From Plantago elongata (Eukaryota; Streptophyta; Magnoliopsida; Lamiales; Plantaginaceae), in assembly GCA_036897095.1 (NCBI GenBank), contig JAYMSP010000180.1, positions 1 through 64,000 of the forward strand: a stretch of 64,000 nt of DNA, written 5' to 3'. A program made the position numbers and the translations under genes. Shown here in pieces: positions 28,101 to 40,752 of this stretch (its first letter is position 1; each line of letters starts with the position of its first letter). The notes beneath the pieces are model-generated. The model saw only the letters and a program-made list of their open reading frames with translations, was not told the DNA's origin and searched no databases.

Positions 28101-29715
28101 AAGACTAATGAGGATTTGAAGGTGGTAATCCAGGTAAATAATGAATTGGGACTGAATGCAAAAGAAAAGGATGTGTATGAGTTGGGGATTTCAAAATGGA
28201 TAGAGAAGTATGCCATAGCGCAGAAAGGACTTGAAGCTAATGAGGTGGAATTGATAGCTTTAGCAAACACCATTGATGCGAAGGACCTGATCATTGATGG
28301 ATATAAGGCACATATGGTTTTCTATGTGCAACAAGCCTGCAGTAATGAGAAGAAGATTGATGAGTTGACTGACTTAGCTAACCAGTTTCAAGTGCAGCTT
28401 ATGCAAGAGGAGGAGCAGAGTATACTAAACAAGGAGGAATTTCTGCTTCTGTATGCCAAGGATCATGATCAGGAAGAGAAAATTAAGCAACTTATGGCTG
28501 ACAAGGATTGTCTATTTGTTGAGCTCAAGGAACTGAAAAAGAATGGTGTCGTCCTTCGTGGGGAAACACCAAATACGGCAGGTTCAATGGATAGCCAGAG
28601 AATGGGTCTTGTAGATTACTCTTAACACCCAACAATCTGTTAGTGTTAACTTTGTTACACCATGTAGTCTGAACCAACTTGCGTTAATCGCATCTCCTGT
28701 TCGTCCAGCAACCTTGTTCCCACCTTCTCCTATGACTGCAGGAGGATCATGTAGCCGTGTTGAAACATCTGGGAAGTCTGGCGGAACAGTGCCGAGACCA
28801 AGAACTAACCTATATGTTGGCCAATCAAGTGGAACAACGACTCCTACAGTTCTGCTATCTCCAGTAGTACCTGCAGGCAAAAGTAGCATTCGTGAACGAG
28901 TTGTGAAGTTCTTAGGCACCGTGCCCAGAACAAAAGTGAACGAGCCTTCTCCCCAAACCAGTGGCACCGCAGCTCCTACAAACATCGTTGCGAAACCAAC
29001 AATTGTGAAGACTGAGAAGCAGGTTACTACGGAATCGGAAAGTGTGAATGAGACAACTAGCATTGATTGTTTGTTGGTTTTAGATGCTAGAATGAGTGCC
29101 AGTTTTAATGATGAAGAGAAGTGTGAGATTGATAAACTGGTTGAGCCTGAAAGCAAACTTCATAGTGAGTCACCGTTAACAAAAGGGAACATGATAGGTC
29201 GTATTCATGAGAAGGTAGTCATACGAATGATGAACATAGATCTTGCTAAGGGTAGTGAGGTTACAAATGTGTCTAACTCACCAGTTGGTCCTAAGGTTGG
29301 TGTCTAGCCAATACGTATTGATGGTCGTGCTTATGCTGTGAGGAAAGTAGATGTTGAAGTGAAGCGGTGGCTGACAAATAAGTTCTTGGTGAAATCAAAT
29401 TGGTCCGTCAAATTGTTTCTATGTAACTTGTGCTAATTAGGTTGAACAGTTGTTGACATTTACATTGTTATTTGAATTGCAGAGATCCCTTGTTTTCTGT
29501 ATCAACTTCATATGGATATGGAGAAATAAGGCTCTGTGACTTGGAGAATATTTTGAACCATCAAAGCCTTAGTGAGCATGTATGTATTTTGTTATTCACT
29601 TACTTGAAAGCTTCATCCAATACTATTATAAAGTATAAGTCCTCCATTATACATTACATCAGCAGAATTGGGCTTCCACATATTCAACCCGATTTGCAGG
29701 ATTACTTGCTTTAAT
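25150..29715 (+). pseudogene. Decayed multi-exon gene of the plant mobile-domain / Ulp1-associated repetitive type
   Basis: Many small exon-like blocks with good splice sites occur from about 25180 (ISVIEVPSDDSNSSS; QLRDEYSAPKKRK; DFSDDDHNVAEFKIPQ; EFASSVRRNPEAVKVEAKHE; DDYMEFSDDELDEM). A longer block at about 26517-27128 contains LQSTVKEIRGMGLREYHL and ends in a VNWHVTRYMCNL motif, like the plant mobile domain/DUF1985-type region found with Ulp1 peptidases. Then come FPRFMKWNLPELKKHLLK (27420-27535), an acidic block, a predicted coiled coil (28065-28625) and a Ser/Pro/Thr-rich block (28714-29307). A short segment at 29484-29600 (ICDLEN-like start, LNHQSLSEHV) may be the start of a C48 peptidase, but the catalytic part was not found. 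Frame changes and stops between blocks (for example the TAG after 27530 and a shift near 27880) indicate decay. Such genes are multi-copy and often carried by Mutator-type transposons; that link is inferred here. Confidence 0.6.
27142..27262 (+). mobile_element. tRNA-derived SINE-like insertion in an intron
   Basis: Contains an A-box-like GGTCTGGTGGCAAGGAG and a B-box GAGTTCGAACCC about 35 bp later, the spacing of a tRNA-type internal promoter. The phrase GGAGTYATAAGGTG occurs three times (about 27143, 27212 and 27239), framing and following the tRNA-like part. It lies just after a donor-like GTGAAATAC in the decayed plant mobile-domain gene. Target-site duplications and a tail were not clear. 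Confidence 0.5.
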
Positions 29716-30120
29716 TCAAAAAGTTGGGAGTTTGTTCACAATTACTTTATAGATTGAGAATTGGAAATGGATTTTAGAATAGAGTAGGTAGTGTCCGTTT
29801 GATTCAAATAAGTGTAGCAAGTACATATACACGTTGCAATTCCCATTAGATATAAAAACTGGAATTAGGCTAGTGTCAGTGAGACCTTTGCCAGTGTCAG
29901 TGAACGAAGGTTGAAATTTAAGAATATGTGTTGAAGGTTGGTTTCCAGCCGCAAAAAGAAAAGAACTACAAGACTAAATACCATGTTCTATGCTAGGGAA
30001 AAGGATACAAATGGTGGTTGCATGCCACAGTTATAGATGATAGCAAACTTTCATGATCAAGAATTATCATGGAGGGCATAGGTGGGCATAGGTGTGTTTA
30101 GAAAACTTAATATTATGGAG

Positions 30121-30245
30121 CTGATTATAATTGGTTGACAAGTAAGATACTTCAAAAGTTGAGAAACAATTCATCATTGACTACTGATTATAATTGGTTG
30201 ACAAGTAAGATACTTCAAAAGTTGAGGGACAATTCATCATTGACT
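30121..30245. repeat. 63-bp tandem duplication
   Basis: Two nearly identical copies start at 30121 and 30184 (CTGATTATAATTGGTTGACA...). They differ at about two positions, so the duplication is recent. Confidence 0.9.
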
Positions 30246-31761
30246 GCAAAGAAACTGTATAATATACCACTACTCGTATGAGGCCTTTTGAAAAAATTAA
30301 AAAACAAATCCGTGTGTGCTCCGGTCCAAAACGGATAATTTCATACCGAGTGGTGGTACAATCATGCGTAACCTTGTCGGCCCAATGGGTTGGGTCTCGG
30401 CCCTTTAGTGGTCGGGTCAGAAATGGTATCAAAGCGGGACTATCCGAAATTGCAAGAATTAAGTGTCATACGGGATAAAGTAATACACGGTATGGGTGGT
30501 GGGAGCCAACTCTAGAATCCTGTACGGATGTTTGATCCGGACACTATACACCCTATATATATGTCACATATTGGTAGGTCTGTGTTCATAATTTTATAAA
30601 AGTATATTATTTTTATTTTGGAAGGGTGGGCTAGCTAGTTACACACACCTTCGCCCTTGAGCAAAATATCATTATAAAATTTGTATTTCGGAAACTGGAA
30701 ACTGAAAGAAAACATGATGTCATTTAACTTTTTGCTTGTTCATGGGATGGAATATACATTTGGATTAGATCTTGGAAGGATGTTTTTTAATAAATAGTCA
30801 AACGATTATACCCTGATAGATTCTTCTTGCTTAAACTCGAAGTGATGAAGCAGTCTGTAGATGGAGCTGAATGGTAGATAGATGTTCAGGGATGTTAATT
30901 TCTTCCCGCTGTTAAGGTTGTTGGTTCAATACTTCAAGGAGATATGGGAGCACAAAGTGCAGGACAGTGGACAGGCTTAATTTCCATGACCCAGTTTTTC
31001 AGAACATGATTTATGTATGATGTATAGAAGACACCGAATGTGTTGATCGATCAGGTCCTTAGAGAAGGTATATAGTAACCATTATAGAGCTCCTGCGTCC
31101 ACTGGGAAGTACACAATGCAGTCTGTCATTAGTCACCCAGTGTCACTCATGAGTCCTGGCCAATGTCGTCGAGTTGAGATATACAAGCAGTATTTCAGAA
31201 GTTTTGGAACGTAAGAACCTGATTAATAAATGACCTAGTCTTGATGCTCTTTACAAAATGGCAGATGAATTCTTCAAGAGATTTGTTGCCTTCGTGAATG
31301 AAATTAGTCAAGTGTTCGAAAAAGGCTGATATTAGAGAAAAGTACTTGGAGATTTTCTGAATCAAACTGTGAGACTGAGTACGTTCTCTGGGGAAGTTTA
31401 CAGTAGTGGAGCGTTTTTGCAAGCTTGAGGTTTAGAACAGAACAGGCTGGTTATATGGACTTCTTAGACAGTTTGTAGTGTCTTCACAGGATTTCCCAGG
31501 AAACGGAGGTAATTCTGAAAACATTGTCTGTTCTTTATAGCTGTTTAATTTTTATCAACGGACAGTTACAAACTTAAAATCGATAACCTTATCACAAACA
31601 GCTTCTAGTTTAGAGATGAGTAGATGAAAGTTATTCTTACAGATGCCCGGAGAAACTCTGGTATTAGGCTGAAAACTACATTATAATTTTGAAGCATAAG
31701 TTGGGCTGCATTAGGCTTCATTTAGAGCAAATTAATTTAGTGAATTGATTACCTTGATGAC

Positions 31762-31876
31762 GTTTATATCTGATTTATTTCTCAATATCTGGTTCACTAT
31801 AATGCACATTCATATTTTGTTTATATCTGATTTATTTCTCAATATCTGGTTCACTATAATGCACATTCATATTTTT
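31762..31876. repeat. 57-bp tandem duplication
   Basis: Copies start at 31762 and 31819 (GTTTATATCTGATTTATTTC...) and are essentially identical, indicating a recent event. Confidence 0.9.
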
Positions 31877-34333
31877 TTGTTCAAGTATGTGGCTGAGAGC
31901 ATTGTTAGTCATCTATATCAACTGATGCCATATTGTGTTTCTTGCTGATGCGTATCATTGTATGAGTATTCAAGTAGTTGTCAATAATTGTGCCATATTG
32001 CTGTTTCATCTCTAATTCATTTATCTTTTGAGGACTATTATATCAGAGTTCTGCTGTGCAAATGTGTAGACATTCGCCTTATATCTCTACCATTATCACG
32101 ACTCACGAGCAATATGAGTTCATGTTACTTGAATTAATGCTTGTTTTCTATGGACAACTAGTTATTCGTGTAGATTATCTAACAAGCTGATCATAGTTCT
32201 CACTTTACATAATCACCTGGAATCTCCAAGAACTCACTCTGTGAGTTTCCTGAGTCCGAAGTGCCTAGGATTAAGCTTACTTTGAGATTTCACATCAATG
32301 AATGCCATGCTGTGATGATCTTGGTTAAGACAGGCCTATTCGGCGCAGCTTCACTTTCTGCAATTTCACTGAGATCAGATCAAGTCAGCTTGCAGTGGTT
32401 CACTTATGGGAGAAAGCCAAATCTTGAAAGTGAAATGCAGATGAGAGATCGGAAGACATCTTTTCTTGTTGCTAGTTTTTTTTTTTAAACGGCTAAATTA
32501 TACAGTATTAAACTCCCAAAAAGGTTTTAAAGAGCAAAATATATGCTCGGTTTGTACTCCACATTACATTACCGTCGAAAGTGCGGCCTGAACCTCCAAA
32601 GTTGTATACGGTATATCAAAACCGTCTATCCAATGCCAATTATATATCATGTTATGCAGTATATATAACTAATTGTCCTTATTATGGTGATATGTCTATC
32701 ATTGTTTGATTAGTGGAAAGATTAGTGCGACTGAAATTGGGTTGAAGCTTCAAGGATAAAGTAAAAAAATAGGTGAATGGCCTACAAGAAACCAAAGATA
32801 TAAAGCTGGAAGACAAGTGTTTGTACCTGGTAGTTACAAAGAAGCAAGAAGAGATATCATGACTTGTAAAGAAAGCTCAAATTGCAGATGGTTGAAGACA
32901 ATTAACTCATCCAGATGTAGGAAAAAGGAAAAAAACTTATCATGATAAGAAAGTGGTTCCATATATATAGATATACAAAAGTATGATACCTTTGGGCAAA
33001 TCTATAGTAATTTTTGTCACTAAAGTTAACCAGTTAGTTGTGTACATTGTCATATCTGACAAACACAAACATTATCACTCAATTATGCATCTCAAAACAT
33101 TGTCCTATTAACTCCATGATTTAACCTTCTCAGATTGTGATGGGCGAGTATGGCAAAGCTAGAGCCACATTAAGGATGTTGGATCGAAATAGACATTTCT
33201 GTACGCGAGAAAATAAATTTATTTATTCATAAATCATCCTACTGCGAAGCGATTAATTCCAATAGTCATAGACTCACAGTGAAGAATTTCATTTTCCACC
33301 ACATCTTAGGCACTCAACACTAGCAAGTAGCAACCGATAGGACACCCTATGTTTTACATGATTGACTAGTGTGATAGATAGGGGCGGAGTCACGATGGAG
33401 TATAGTCAAGTGCTCTCGTCTTCAATAAATATTAATTTAGAACGGTTGATTAGTTTTATCTAGCATGTGAACGGAGATTGATTCTGATACTTCTGGTTCC
33501 ATTAACCAACAATTTCGAGGAATCAAAATGTGTTTCCTCTTGTGCAAACTTTACAACATGTTCATTTGGTGGCTTTTGTACGTAGCACATCGATCTCCTT
33601 CTCTTGAGTCCTCCAAGAGTCACGTTTCCTTTCAATAGCCCATGTTTTTTATAACTACTCCATAACCAACTTAAAGTAGAAACTCCTTATAAAAATTGAA
33701 TTTATATTACTCCATAAACAAATCAAAATTCATAAATCACTAGTATACAAAAAATCCCAAGCGGGAATATTATTTCGTGATAGGTTTTCGAAAATCTTAT
33801 GGAATATACCGTTTTCTTATAATAAAAGAAATTAATACTCAACTGTTATGATACGAATATGTCCGCAATATGAACAGTGGGATTCATTGGCATTTTGACA
33901 CATGCAGGTTGTAGGTTCTGCTAAAAATTCTTGTATCTGAGATCAAATCCCTTTCAGATTTCTAATTGGAACAAATGGCGTGCAAGAATATTATCAAAGT
34001 TGAGGGATAAAGTTGGTATCAAATCTAGAGATGGTGCCTTCCTTTTTGTGCCGACTGATTTTCACTTTCAGAAATTTATCATTAAGTTTATTGAAACAAA
34101 TTGAGTACTCCACTTGGATTAAGCGGTGTTCATAATTATGTACGTACTTGTAATAACAGTGTTTAGCTTTGTTTATGGTTTGACTGAAACCTAATGAAAT
34201 ATGGCTAAAACTGTTGATTGTGCAGAACAGTACTTCACTTTATATCTTCATCATTCCATTATTTTAGTTGATTTGACGCAATATATAAAACCATTTGATC
34301 AATTTACTATCTTTATTTTTCTTAAATAATATA

Positions 34334-34574
34334 TTTCCTTCGAACTGATTTGAAATTTTTAATTTTCATTTAAACTGTTTCAATTTGAATGTATTATTTT
34401 CTTAAATAAAAAATATATTTTCTACTTTATACATTATTTCTCATACTTTATTCACTATTTCTCCTACTTCATCCAGTCACATTCATAATTTGTTATCTTC
34501 TTTCCTACTTTATCACTTTTTTTCTTAAAACTTGTGCTCAGTTCGACGGGACTTTCAAATCGAAACGGAGGAAG
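34334..34574. mobile_element. Stowaway-like MITE, diverged
   Basis: The left end TTTCCTTCGAACTGATTTGA and the reverse complement of the right end (CTTCCTCCGTTTCGATTTGA) are similar. Both sides are flanked by TA, the target duplication of Stowaway elements. Length is about 240 bp, AT-rich and non-coding. Confidence 0.6.
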
Positions 34575-34744
34575 TATGAGGATATTATTAATTAATAACT
34601 ATATTGATAGTATATACTTGCAAAAACATTTGATTGAACTCTTGAATGAAAGGGAAATAACATATGCTCCATCTTCATAGAATGTCACACTTTCATTTTT
34701 AGTTATTCTAAAAAATGTATACATTACTTAAAAATAAATTTTTC

Positions 34745-34910
34745 ACAATAAATAGTTGAAAAGTACATAGTCTAATTAAGAAGAATTGAATACAAATGAA
34801 TTGAACTAAATAGACCTGAACCGAATGAGTTTTTAATTGAAAAGAACGTAACTTTAATTATATTTTATACTACAATTTAGTTTAATAGAATTTGAAATAA
34901 CTTAAACAGA
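34745..34910. mobile_element. AACTGAA/TTCAGTT foldback element, degraded copy
   Basis: Contains GAATTGAACTAAATAGACCT and the terminal phrase TTTTTAATTGAAAAGAACG, related to the ends of the copies at 35960 and 44900. It is degraded and the boundaries are approximate. Confidence 0.45.
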
Positions 34911-35959
34911 AGGCCAAAACTATCTCCTATAAGAGTTGTGGAATTTGGATGTTCTCAAAGGTCAATACACTGTTTGTGTACCCTATATCTCACAAGATTA
35001 TGGGTCAGTTGAGTTCGAAGTCCATAATCCATATATATACTATTAACTACAACTCCAGGGTTCATTTTAATGAGACCATAGATTTTATATGTAATCTGTC
35101 TAAATTATTGAAGGGTCCTACTCAGATATGATGATCAACAGTAATATATAATGATAATCAGTTGATGCTATAAACCATAGCTTAAATTCGTTTACACTAC
35201 TTAATTAGTATTTTTACATATTCCTGGCATTTGTTCTCCGGCCGTGCATAATTGTCAGTATTTAAAAGAATGAAAGAGTAGACTTCATTATTTACTTAAA
35301 TTTTAGGGCAACTGAAAATCATTGATAGGGCATATATTCCTACTAGCATCTATATAAAGTATCTATCTATCTATTTATCAATTTCAATAATAATACTGTT
35401 GTAGTAATATGGTACCCAAATGATGTGATTAGTATTGCAAATTGTCATTTGTCATGTAGCCAAAAATAGCATGAGATTGTGAAAGCAATGGCCTAGTGTT
35501 GGGGAAGTTTCTAAACCACAAATGGGAAGTACAATCATGAAGAGCCGCCCCTAACTACCTTCCCTACTTCAAAACAACACTAAATTCTTGATATTAATTT
35601 CTATTTTTCTACTAAATTGAACAGCTCATTTTTAATTATTTTTTATACTGTATCATTTGTTTAGCAAGGATGTTTTTCTCTTAATCTGAACTAATTAAGC
35701 CTATTAGAATTGAATAAATTTGAATTAAATAAATATAAACTTGATTAATCTGAATTAAACTGAAAAAAGTGATTTTTTCAGTGAAGAGAACTGAACCTTG
35801 ACTAAGATGCACTTATGCATTACTCGTTTGATATATGCTTAAAATAATTGGAACACAATCCAATGTAGGAATTCATGTATATTTGATGGAATGAGGTGAT
35901 TATATTCTTGAAAGAGATCTTGGAAAGTAGGAGGACAAAATAGAGGAAGAAAATGATAA

Positions 35960-36130
35960 ATAAGGGTGTTTTATTTTCAACTGAAAATTACTTCAGTTCA
36001 ATTCAATTCAATTCAATCTAATTCAATTCAATTCAGTTTAACTCGACTTAGTTATAATTTATATTTTAGTTCAGTTCAGTCCAGTTCAGTTTAGTTCAAT
36101 AAATTTCAGATGAAGTAGAACCCAATCTAA
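35960..36130 (+). mobile_element. AACTGAA/TTCAGTT foldback (MITE-like) element
   Basis: Starts with GGGTGTTTTATTTTCAACTG followed by AAAATTACTTCAGTTC, then runs of TTCAATTCAATTCA and TTCAGTTCAGTCCAGTTC. Internally it shares GACTTAGTTATAATTTATA with the copies at 46495 (inverted) and 54950. No coding capacity. Confidence 0.7.
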
Positions 36131-36225
36131 TTAAATTAAGTAGTAATCGCGGGACAATATAAAACAAGGAATTAAAGACAAGGATATTTACTATTATGCA
36201 TGTTTAGGTGGTAATGGCGGCTGTA

Positions 36226-36385
36226 TTCAGTGGGTTGAGCATATTGGGCCTCAACCATGATTAGTGGGCCCAGATGAATCATCGCCCCGTCAACTAGTTT
36301 CGGGACCACTACACGTCTACGTTTCTCTCCATCTCATTCAGGGCGGGCCCATCATCACTCGCTCTGTATTTCTCAGCCGGAATTC
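36226..36385. other. GC-rich patch with TGGGCC motifs
   Basis: Contains TTGGGCCTCAACC, AGTGGGCCCAGA and GGCGGGCCC within about 130 bp in otherwise AT-rich DNA. TGGGCC-type elements (TCP/site II) are common in plant housekeeping promoters. No gene starts here, so this may be a displaced promoter fragment or chance. Confidence 0.25.
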
Positions 36386-36970
36386 CTATAAAAAATCAAA
36401 CAAACTACGCTATCTATTTTAATGGATTTATATTATTTATAATATTTTAAAAATAATAAAAAATGTTTATTATTGTTCGAAAATGTACATTATTATTTAC
36501 ATCATTTTGGTATAGGTGTTACTTTAGTGTATATTAAGTAGTTTGTTTGACTAGTGATTAAAGAATCTCACATGTAGTATATTTCTAGACTGTCTGATTA
36601 AATATTGAGTATCATACAAAAGATAAAAGTGACATTTATTCCACAATAAGTGCATCTTAAATATCACTTAAACGGTAGGTTTCTTTCTACTATTTGAGTT
36701 GAGAACGAAATATAAATATTTAGGGGAGAGGGAGAAAGTTTTATAGGGAGACTAGTTGTTTCTAAATCGAAAGGAAGGTATATTAACGTGGATAATAAGT
36801 GAAGAATAAAATGGGAGTAGAGTCGGTTTATTTGCAGATGACTAACTCAAGTGGTTTATTTGTGAATTAGTATGTCATCAATTAATCACACTAACCACGC
36901 ATGAATAACATTCTAACAATGCGAGCTTGCATCTCGGTTGCTTTTCCAAAATCCATTAGCTCAGTTCTAA

Positions 36971-37135
36971 TGAACTTAGTCTAGTCTAGTGGAACAATAT
37001 AGTCCACGTATTTTTAATGACTCAACATATTCATGCATTAATCATCACGTTAATGAACTTATTAGTCTAGTGGAACAATATAGTCCACGTGTTTTAAATG
37101 ACTTAAAACATTCATGCATGCATTGATCATCACGC
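36971..37135. repeat. 81-bp tandem duplication
   Basis: The phrase GGAACAATATAGTCCACGT starts at 36991 and again at 37072, within a duplicated block that also carries ATTCATGCAT and ATCATCACG. The copies have diverged slightly. Confidence 0.85.
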
Positions 37136-37261
37136 TACGTAATTACAGTGACAAATTTAATGGATAGCGTGTTAATTGTCATCCATATGCATAATGAATA
37201 TATATGTGAAGTGAATCTTGTTTCCAACGAGGTTGATCTAAACGATCATATTCAACAACTT

Positions 37262-37290
37262 GGCTCGATGAACAATGATTTGGCTCAATC
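37262..37290 (-). mobile_element. Fragment of the GGGGCTGATTG MITE family
   Basis: CTCGATGAACAATGATTTGG matches the inner part of the copies at 45195, 48572 and 50792 (there CTCGATGAACAGTGATTTGG, read on the minus strand). Only this fragment is recognisable. Confidence 0.45.
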
Positions 37291-37844
37291 ATATTCCGAA
37301 CTTTAGGATTTTCACACATTACAATTGAAGTGTCTTGTGATGACAAGAACCAAATTCAATGTTTTGCCAGATTCAATGTCTTGCAAAAGCTTTATTGAGG
37401 TACCTAGTGGTTTAGCTAGGTTGTACAAAATGTGCTTTCTCAGTCTTTGGTATTTTTTTTCCTTGTTTCTGATCTGGAAAACATAAATGGTGTCGGTTAT
37501 AATGGTTTGATTTCCATTTAAGTTGATAACTAGAAATTGCAAAGTTAATGCATGATTCTTATATCTAATTAAAGGGACTAAACTTAGTTTATAGTGGACA
37601 ACACATTTGATGTTGATTTCAACTTTATCATTTGTATACAATTACGACTTGTGACACTAATTGTTGGTTAGTTAAGACAAAGCATGTTGCTTTTGAATGG
37701 CTGAAAAATCTGATACAATGAACTTACAGTGATCGTGCATGCATTGCTAAATAATAATTGTGTTTAGGCATACTTAATAGCAGAGGATCTTAAACTAGAC
37801 GCGTCTGCAAACAATACCCGCCAATTATGGTACATGCGTTTCAA

Positions 37845-38205
37845 AACTAGACCCAACAGTCTTGACTCAGATCCGAAACTCATTCTGAAATGATCCGATC
37901 TAAATTCGAAATAGACCCAAATTTATTACAGCCTAATAATTCGAATTGACTGATATTATCATATCTGAAAATGATCCGTTACACGAATTAACCCGACGTA
38001 TTTAAAATGACCCGGTTAGATGACCCGCTTCGAAGTGAACCAAATTAGAATTGGCCTGAATGACCCGATCCGAAATGACCCGAATTAGAATTGACTCGGA
38101 ATCATCCGATCCGAAATGACCCGAATTAGAATTGACCTGAAATCATCCGATCCGTACTCATCCGGCCCGAAATGACCCGAAATCATCCGATATACGAAGT
38201 ATTCA
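37845..38205. repeat. GACCCGAA-rich degenerate array, left
   Basis: Repeated variants of TGACCCGAA and TGACCCGATCCGAA, spaced irregularly and mixed with AATTAGAATTGAC. It begins near AAAACTAGACCCAACAG. Related to the array at 39280-39605. Confidence 0.75.
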
Positions 38206-39279
38206 ATCCCATATTTATATTCAAATTCCCCCTTCATTTTTAGTAATAACCTCTCATAATAAAACCCTTCATATGTTACAATATAACAATCATAATTAAT
38301 TATTGATCCATATATCTTTACTTTTACGAGTCACTCATTTATTTTTACTTTTATTTTATGTCTCATTATAATTTTTGCTTAGATATTTGACTTCTTTGAT
38401 TGTTCATAAATTAGTACGTATTTATTAAAAGTTATTTTAACTTCAATTTGATCATCATATATAGTAAAAACTCCATAAATGAATACTTTATAAATGAGTA
38501 AACTCCCAATAGTCATAAAAAATTCCGGTCCCAACTTGGGACCAGTTATGAATAAGAATAAACTCCACATTGTCATATTTCATGACTTTCTCCGGTTCCG
38601 CCTTAAGTAATGATACATCTCTATAGTAATAAATGATAAAACATTCAATAATATTTATCTATATATATAATTTTCATTTTGAAATTTAAAATGTAAAATA
38701 CTATCAAAAGTTGTTTGTGATAGTAATTTTTGAATTTTTGATTAGTAAACCTATATTTTAGCTTCCGAGTAAGTAGTAGTTCATCGATATATAACATTCT
38801 TGTTGGATCAAAAACATTTATAGCTTGTCAAGTTAGTATTTAGTAATTTTATTCAATAAATATAACATTTAAGTTAGACACATTATTTTATTATAAAAAT
38901 ATAATTTTTAGTACAAACCCTACTTAGGAATAAACTCTCTATATGAATATATTTTTTCGGTCCTGGCAATATGACTGTACGAAGTTTTTACTGTAGTATA
39001 CTTATTACTTATATCTCAAAATTTGTTCTACTCAACAAACAGATCAAGTAATTAACTAAGCATATTTACATAAACAAAAGTTATTTTCCTTGTATATAAA
39101 GACTAAAGTCAGATTCGATTGAAAAGTGACACAATTGATCTCATATTATACTTAATACTATAAAATCAAGCCAAAATGAAACAAACTATTATAATTGGGG
39201 TGAAGACACACTTCAACTCGAATTTTTATTTATGAAATAATCATATATTCATTATTACATGAAAATTTATAATCGAAAA

Positions 39280-39605
39280 AAGGTTTGGATCCGAAAAGCA
39301 CCATATCCGAATTGACCCGACCCGAAACGATATGAAATATTTGTATGCGAAAGTATTCGACCCGAAACAATCTAAAAAATAAATAATTCCAAAAAGACCC
39401 GAACCCGAATTGACCTGAATATAAAGTGACCCAATCCGAAATGCTCTCATCCAAAGGTGACCTGAAATATAATAATCCGAAACGACCCGAATCGTTCAAG
39501 ACCCGAACCCGAATCGATCCGATTTTGACCCGAAAAATATTGATCCAAATATTTCTTGACCTGAATGGGTTGACCCAAATCCGATCCGAATGACCCGAAT
39601 GCTAG
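39280..39605. repeat. GACCCGAA-rich degenerate array, right
   Basis: Repeated GACCCGAA, GACCCGACCCGAA and GACCCGAACCCGAA variants, ending at GAATGCTAGGTCTATTC. With the left array it brackets about 1.1 kb of AT-rich DNA, as subterminal repeats of one transposon would. Confidence 0.75.
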
Positions 39606-40719
39606 GTCTATTCAAAAGTATTCATACACAGTTATAAATTAAAAAAGTTTTTTTTTTCCTTTTGGAGAATTCGCCCATGAGGTTACTCACTTTTGCAAAA
39701 TTTTATAATGGATAGATTAACCGAAAAAAAATTAATGTGTTGAGAAGGATATGTGTTGGTACATGTGATCCAACATATCAATTGATAATCAATTCATGAG
39801 TAATTATGTCGATATAAATATTTAAATATCAATTCATTAGTAATCGTGTGTTATAACATACACAGCCCAGAGAGAAAACCTACGTTAAGTTTGAACTTTG
39901 AAGTACAAACTCTCAATCACATGTGCAATGTGCAGATCGGCTTCCGCTCGGTAGGCCCCTCTGATTGTTGAATGAACAAGTGACATTTCAATGAAGCTCA
40001 AATTAAAATTAAATTCACTTTTATACTAATCGTGGAAATATGAGTGTAGAAAATTTTGCAACATAAAGACTTTGATAACATAATTATATTAATTATGATT
40101 GATACTTCTACAATAAAGTAGATTTTTTTAAATTTTAATATCTAGTGGAACTCATGGAGTTAAACTATTGAAATTTAATCTTAAATACCTTGAAATTGTA
40201 TTTTTTCTTTGTGGAGGTGCACTTTTACGGAGTCATGGGGGTAGGTACTTATCTCGGACAGTGTTGACACAGATAGTGGTACCAGATTATTTGCAGCTCA
40301 TGTTATGGTGTGGATGGAGGCTTGTATCTATTTGTTTTGATCTCTCTTGTTGGTCTATCTTTTGTAATTTTTGTGAAGATTTTAGAATTGGATTTAGAGG
40401 TTTTAGTCTTGATTTGGTAATTATGGTTCGGATGGTATCTTTTCATTTGTAATGTTGCTACTTGAGCATATCTTATGCTTACATATTTATTATATTTAAC
40501 CATTTAAAAAAAATTATAAATTGAATGTTTGCACTGATTATCATGTCAACTTTCTTATGGTTAAATGAAATATATATGGAACCAAGTAGTATATTGGCCA
40601 GTATTTCATTTCATTTCAAATAAGTTGGTCGATACCATCATTTAATTTGAACATCCTATTCTGCACGTGCCTCCCAGTTCCTCTTCTAATCTTAACATCC
40701 AAATATTCTGTATAGATGC

Positions 40720-40720
40720 T

Positions 40721-40752
<32 letters not shown>
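40720..40752. repeat. (TA)n(TG)n microsatellite
   Basis: About eleven TA units are followed by a short TG run. Confidence 0.9.

Larger units (their letters stand above)
29716..32600. other. Intergenic region with old repeat debris
   Basis: No gene could be supported. It holds two short tandem duplications (listed separately) and a patch at about 30280-30600 that resembles the end of an LTR followed by a tRNA-primer-site-like TGGTATCAAAGC. A poly(T) run at about 32477 is followed by AAACGGCTAAA. The same poly(T)-AAACGG arrangement ends the SINE at 43373. Fragments such as ADEFFKRFVAFVNEISQVF (about 31261) may be further debris of the upstream gene. Confidence 0.45.

Noticed and set aside
33370-33400. 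GGGGCGGAGTCACGATGG and a related stretch near 109-143 (CTGCGTCCGTCCCT)
   Set aside because: Look like worn transposon termini, but no second end or target duplication could be found.
40168-40452. 94-codon frame starting MKFNLKYLEIVFFLCGG
   Set aside because: No family motif, no splice context, AT-rich surroundings; probably chance.
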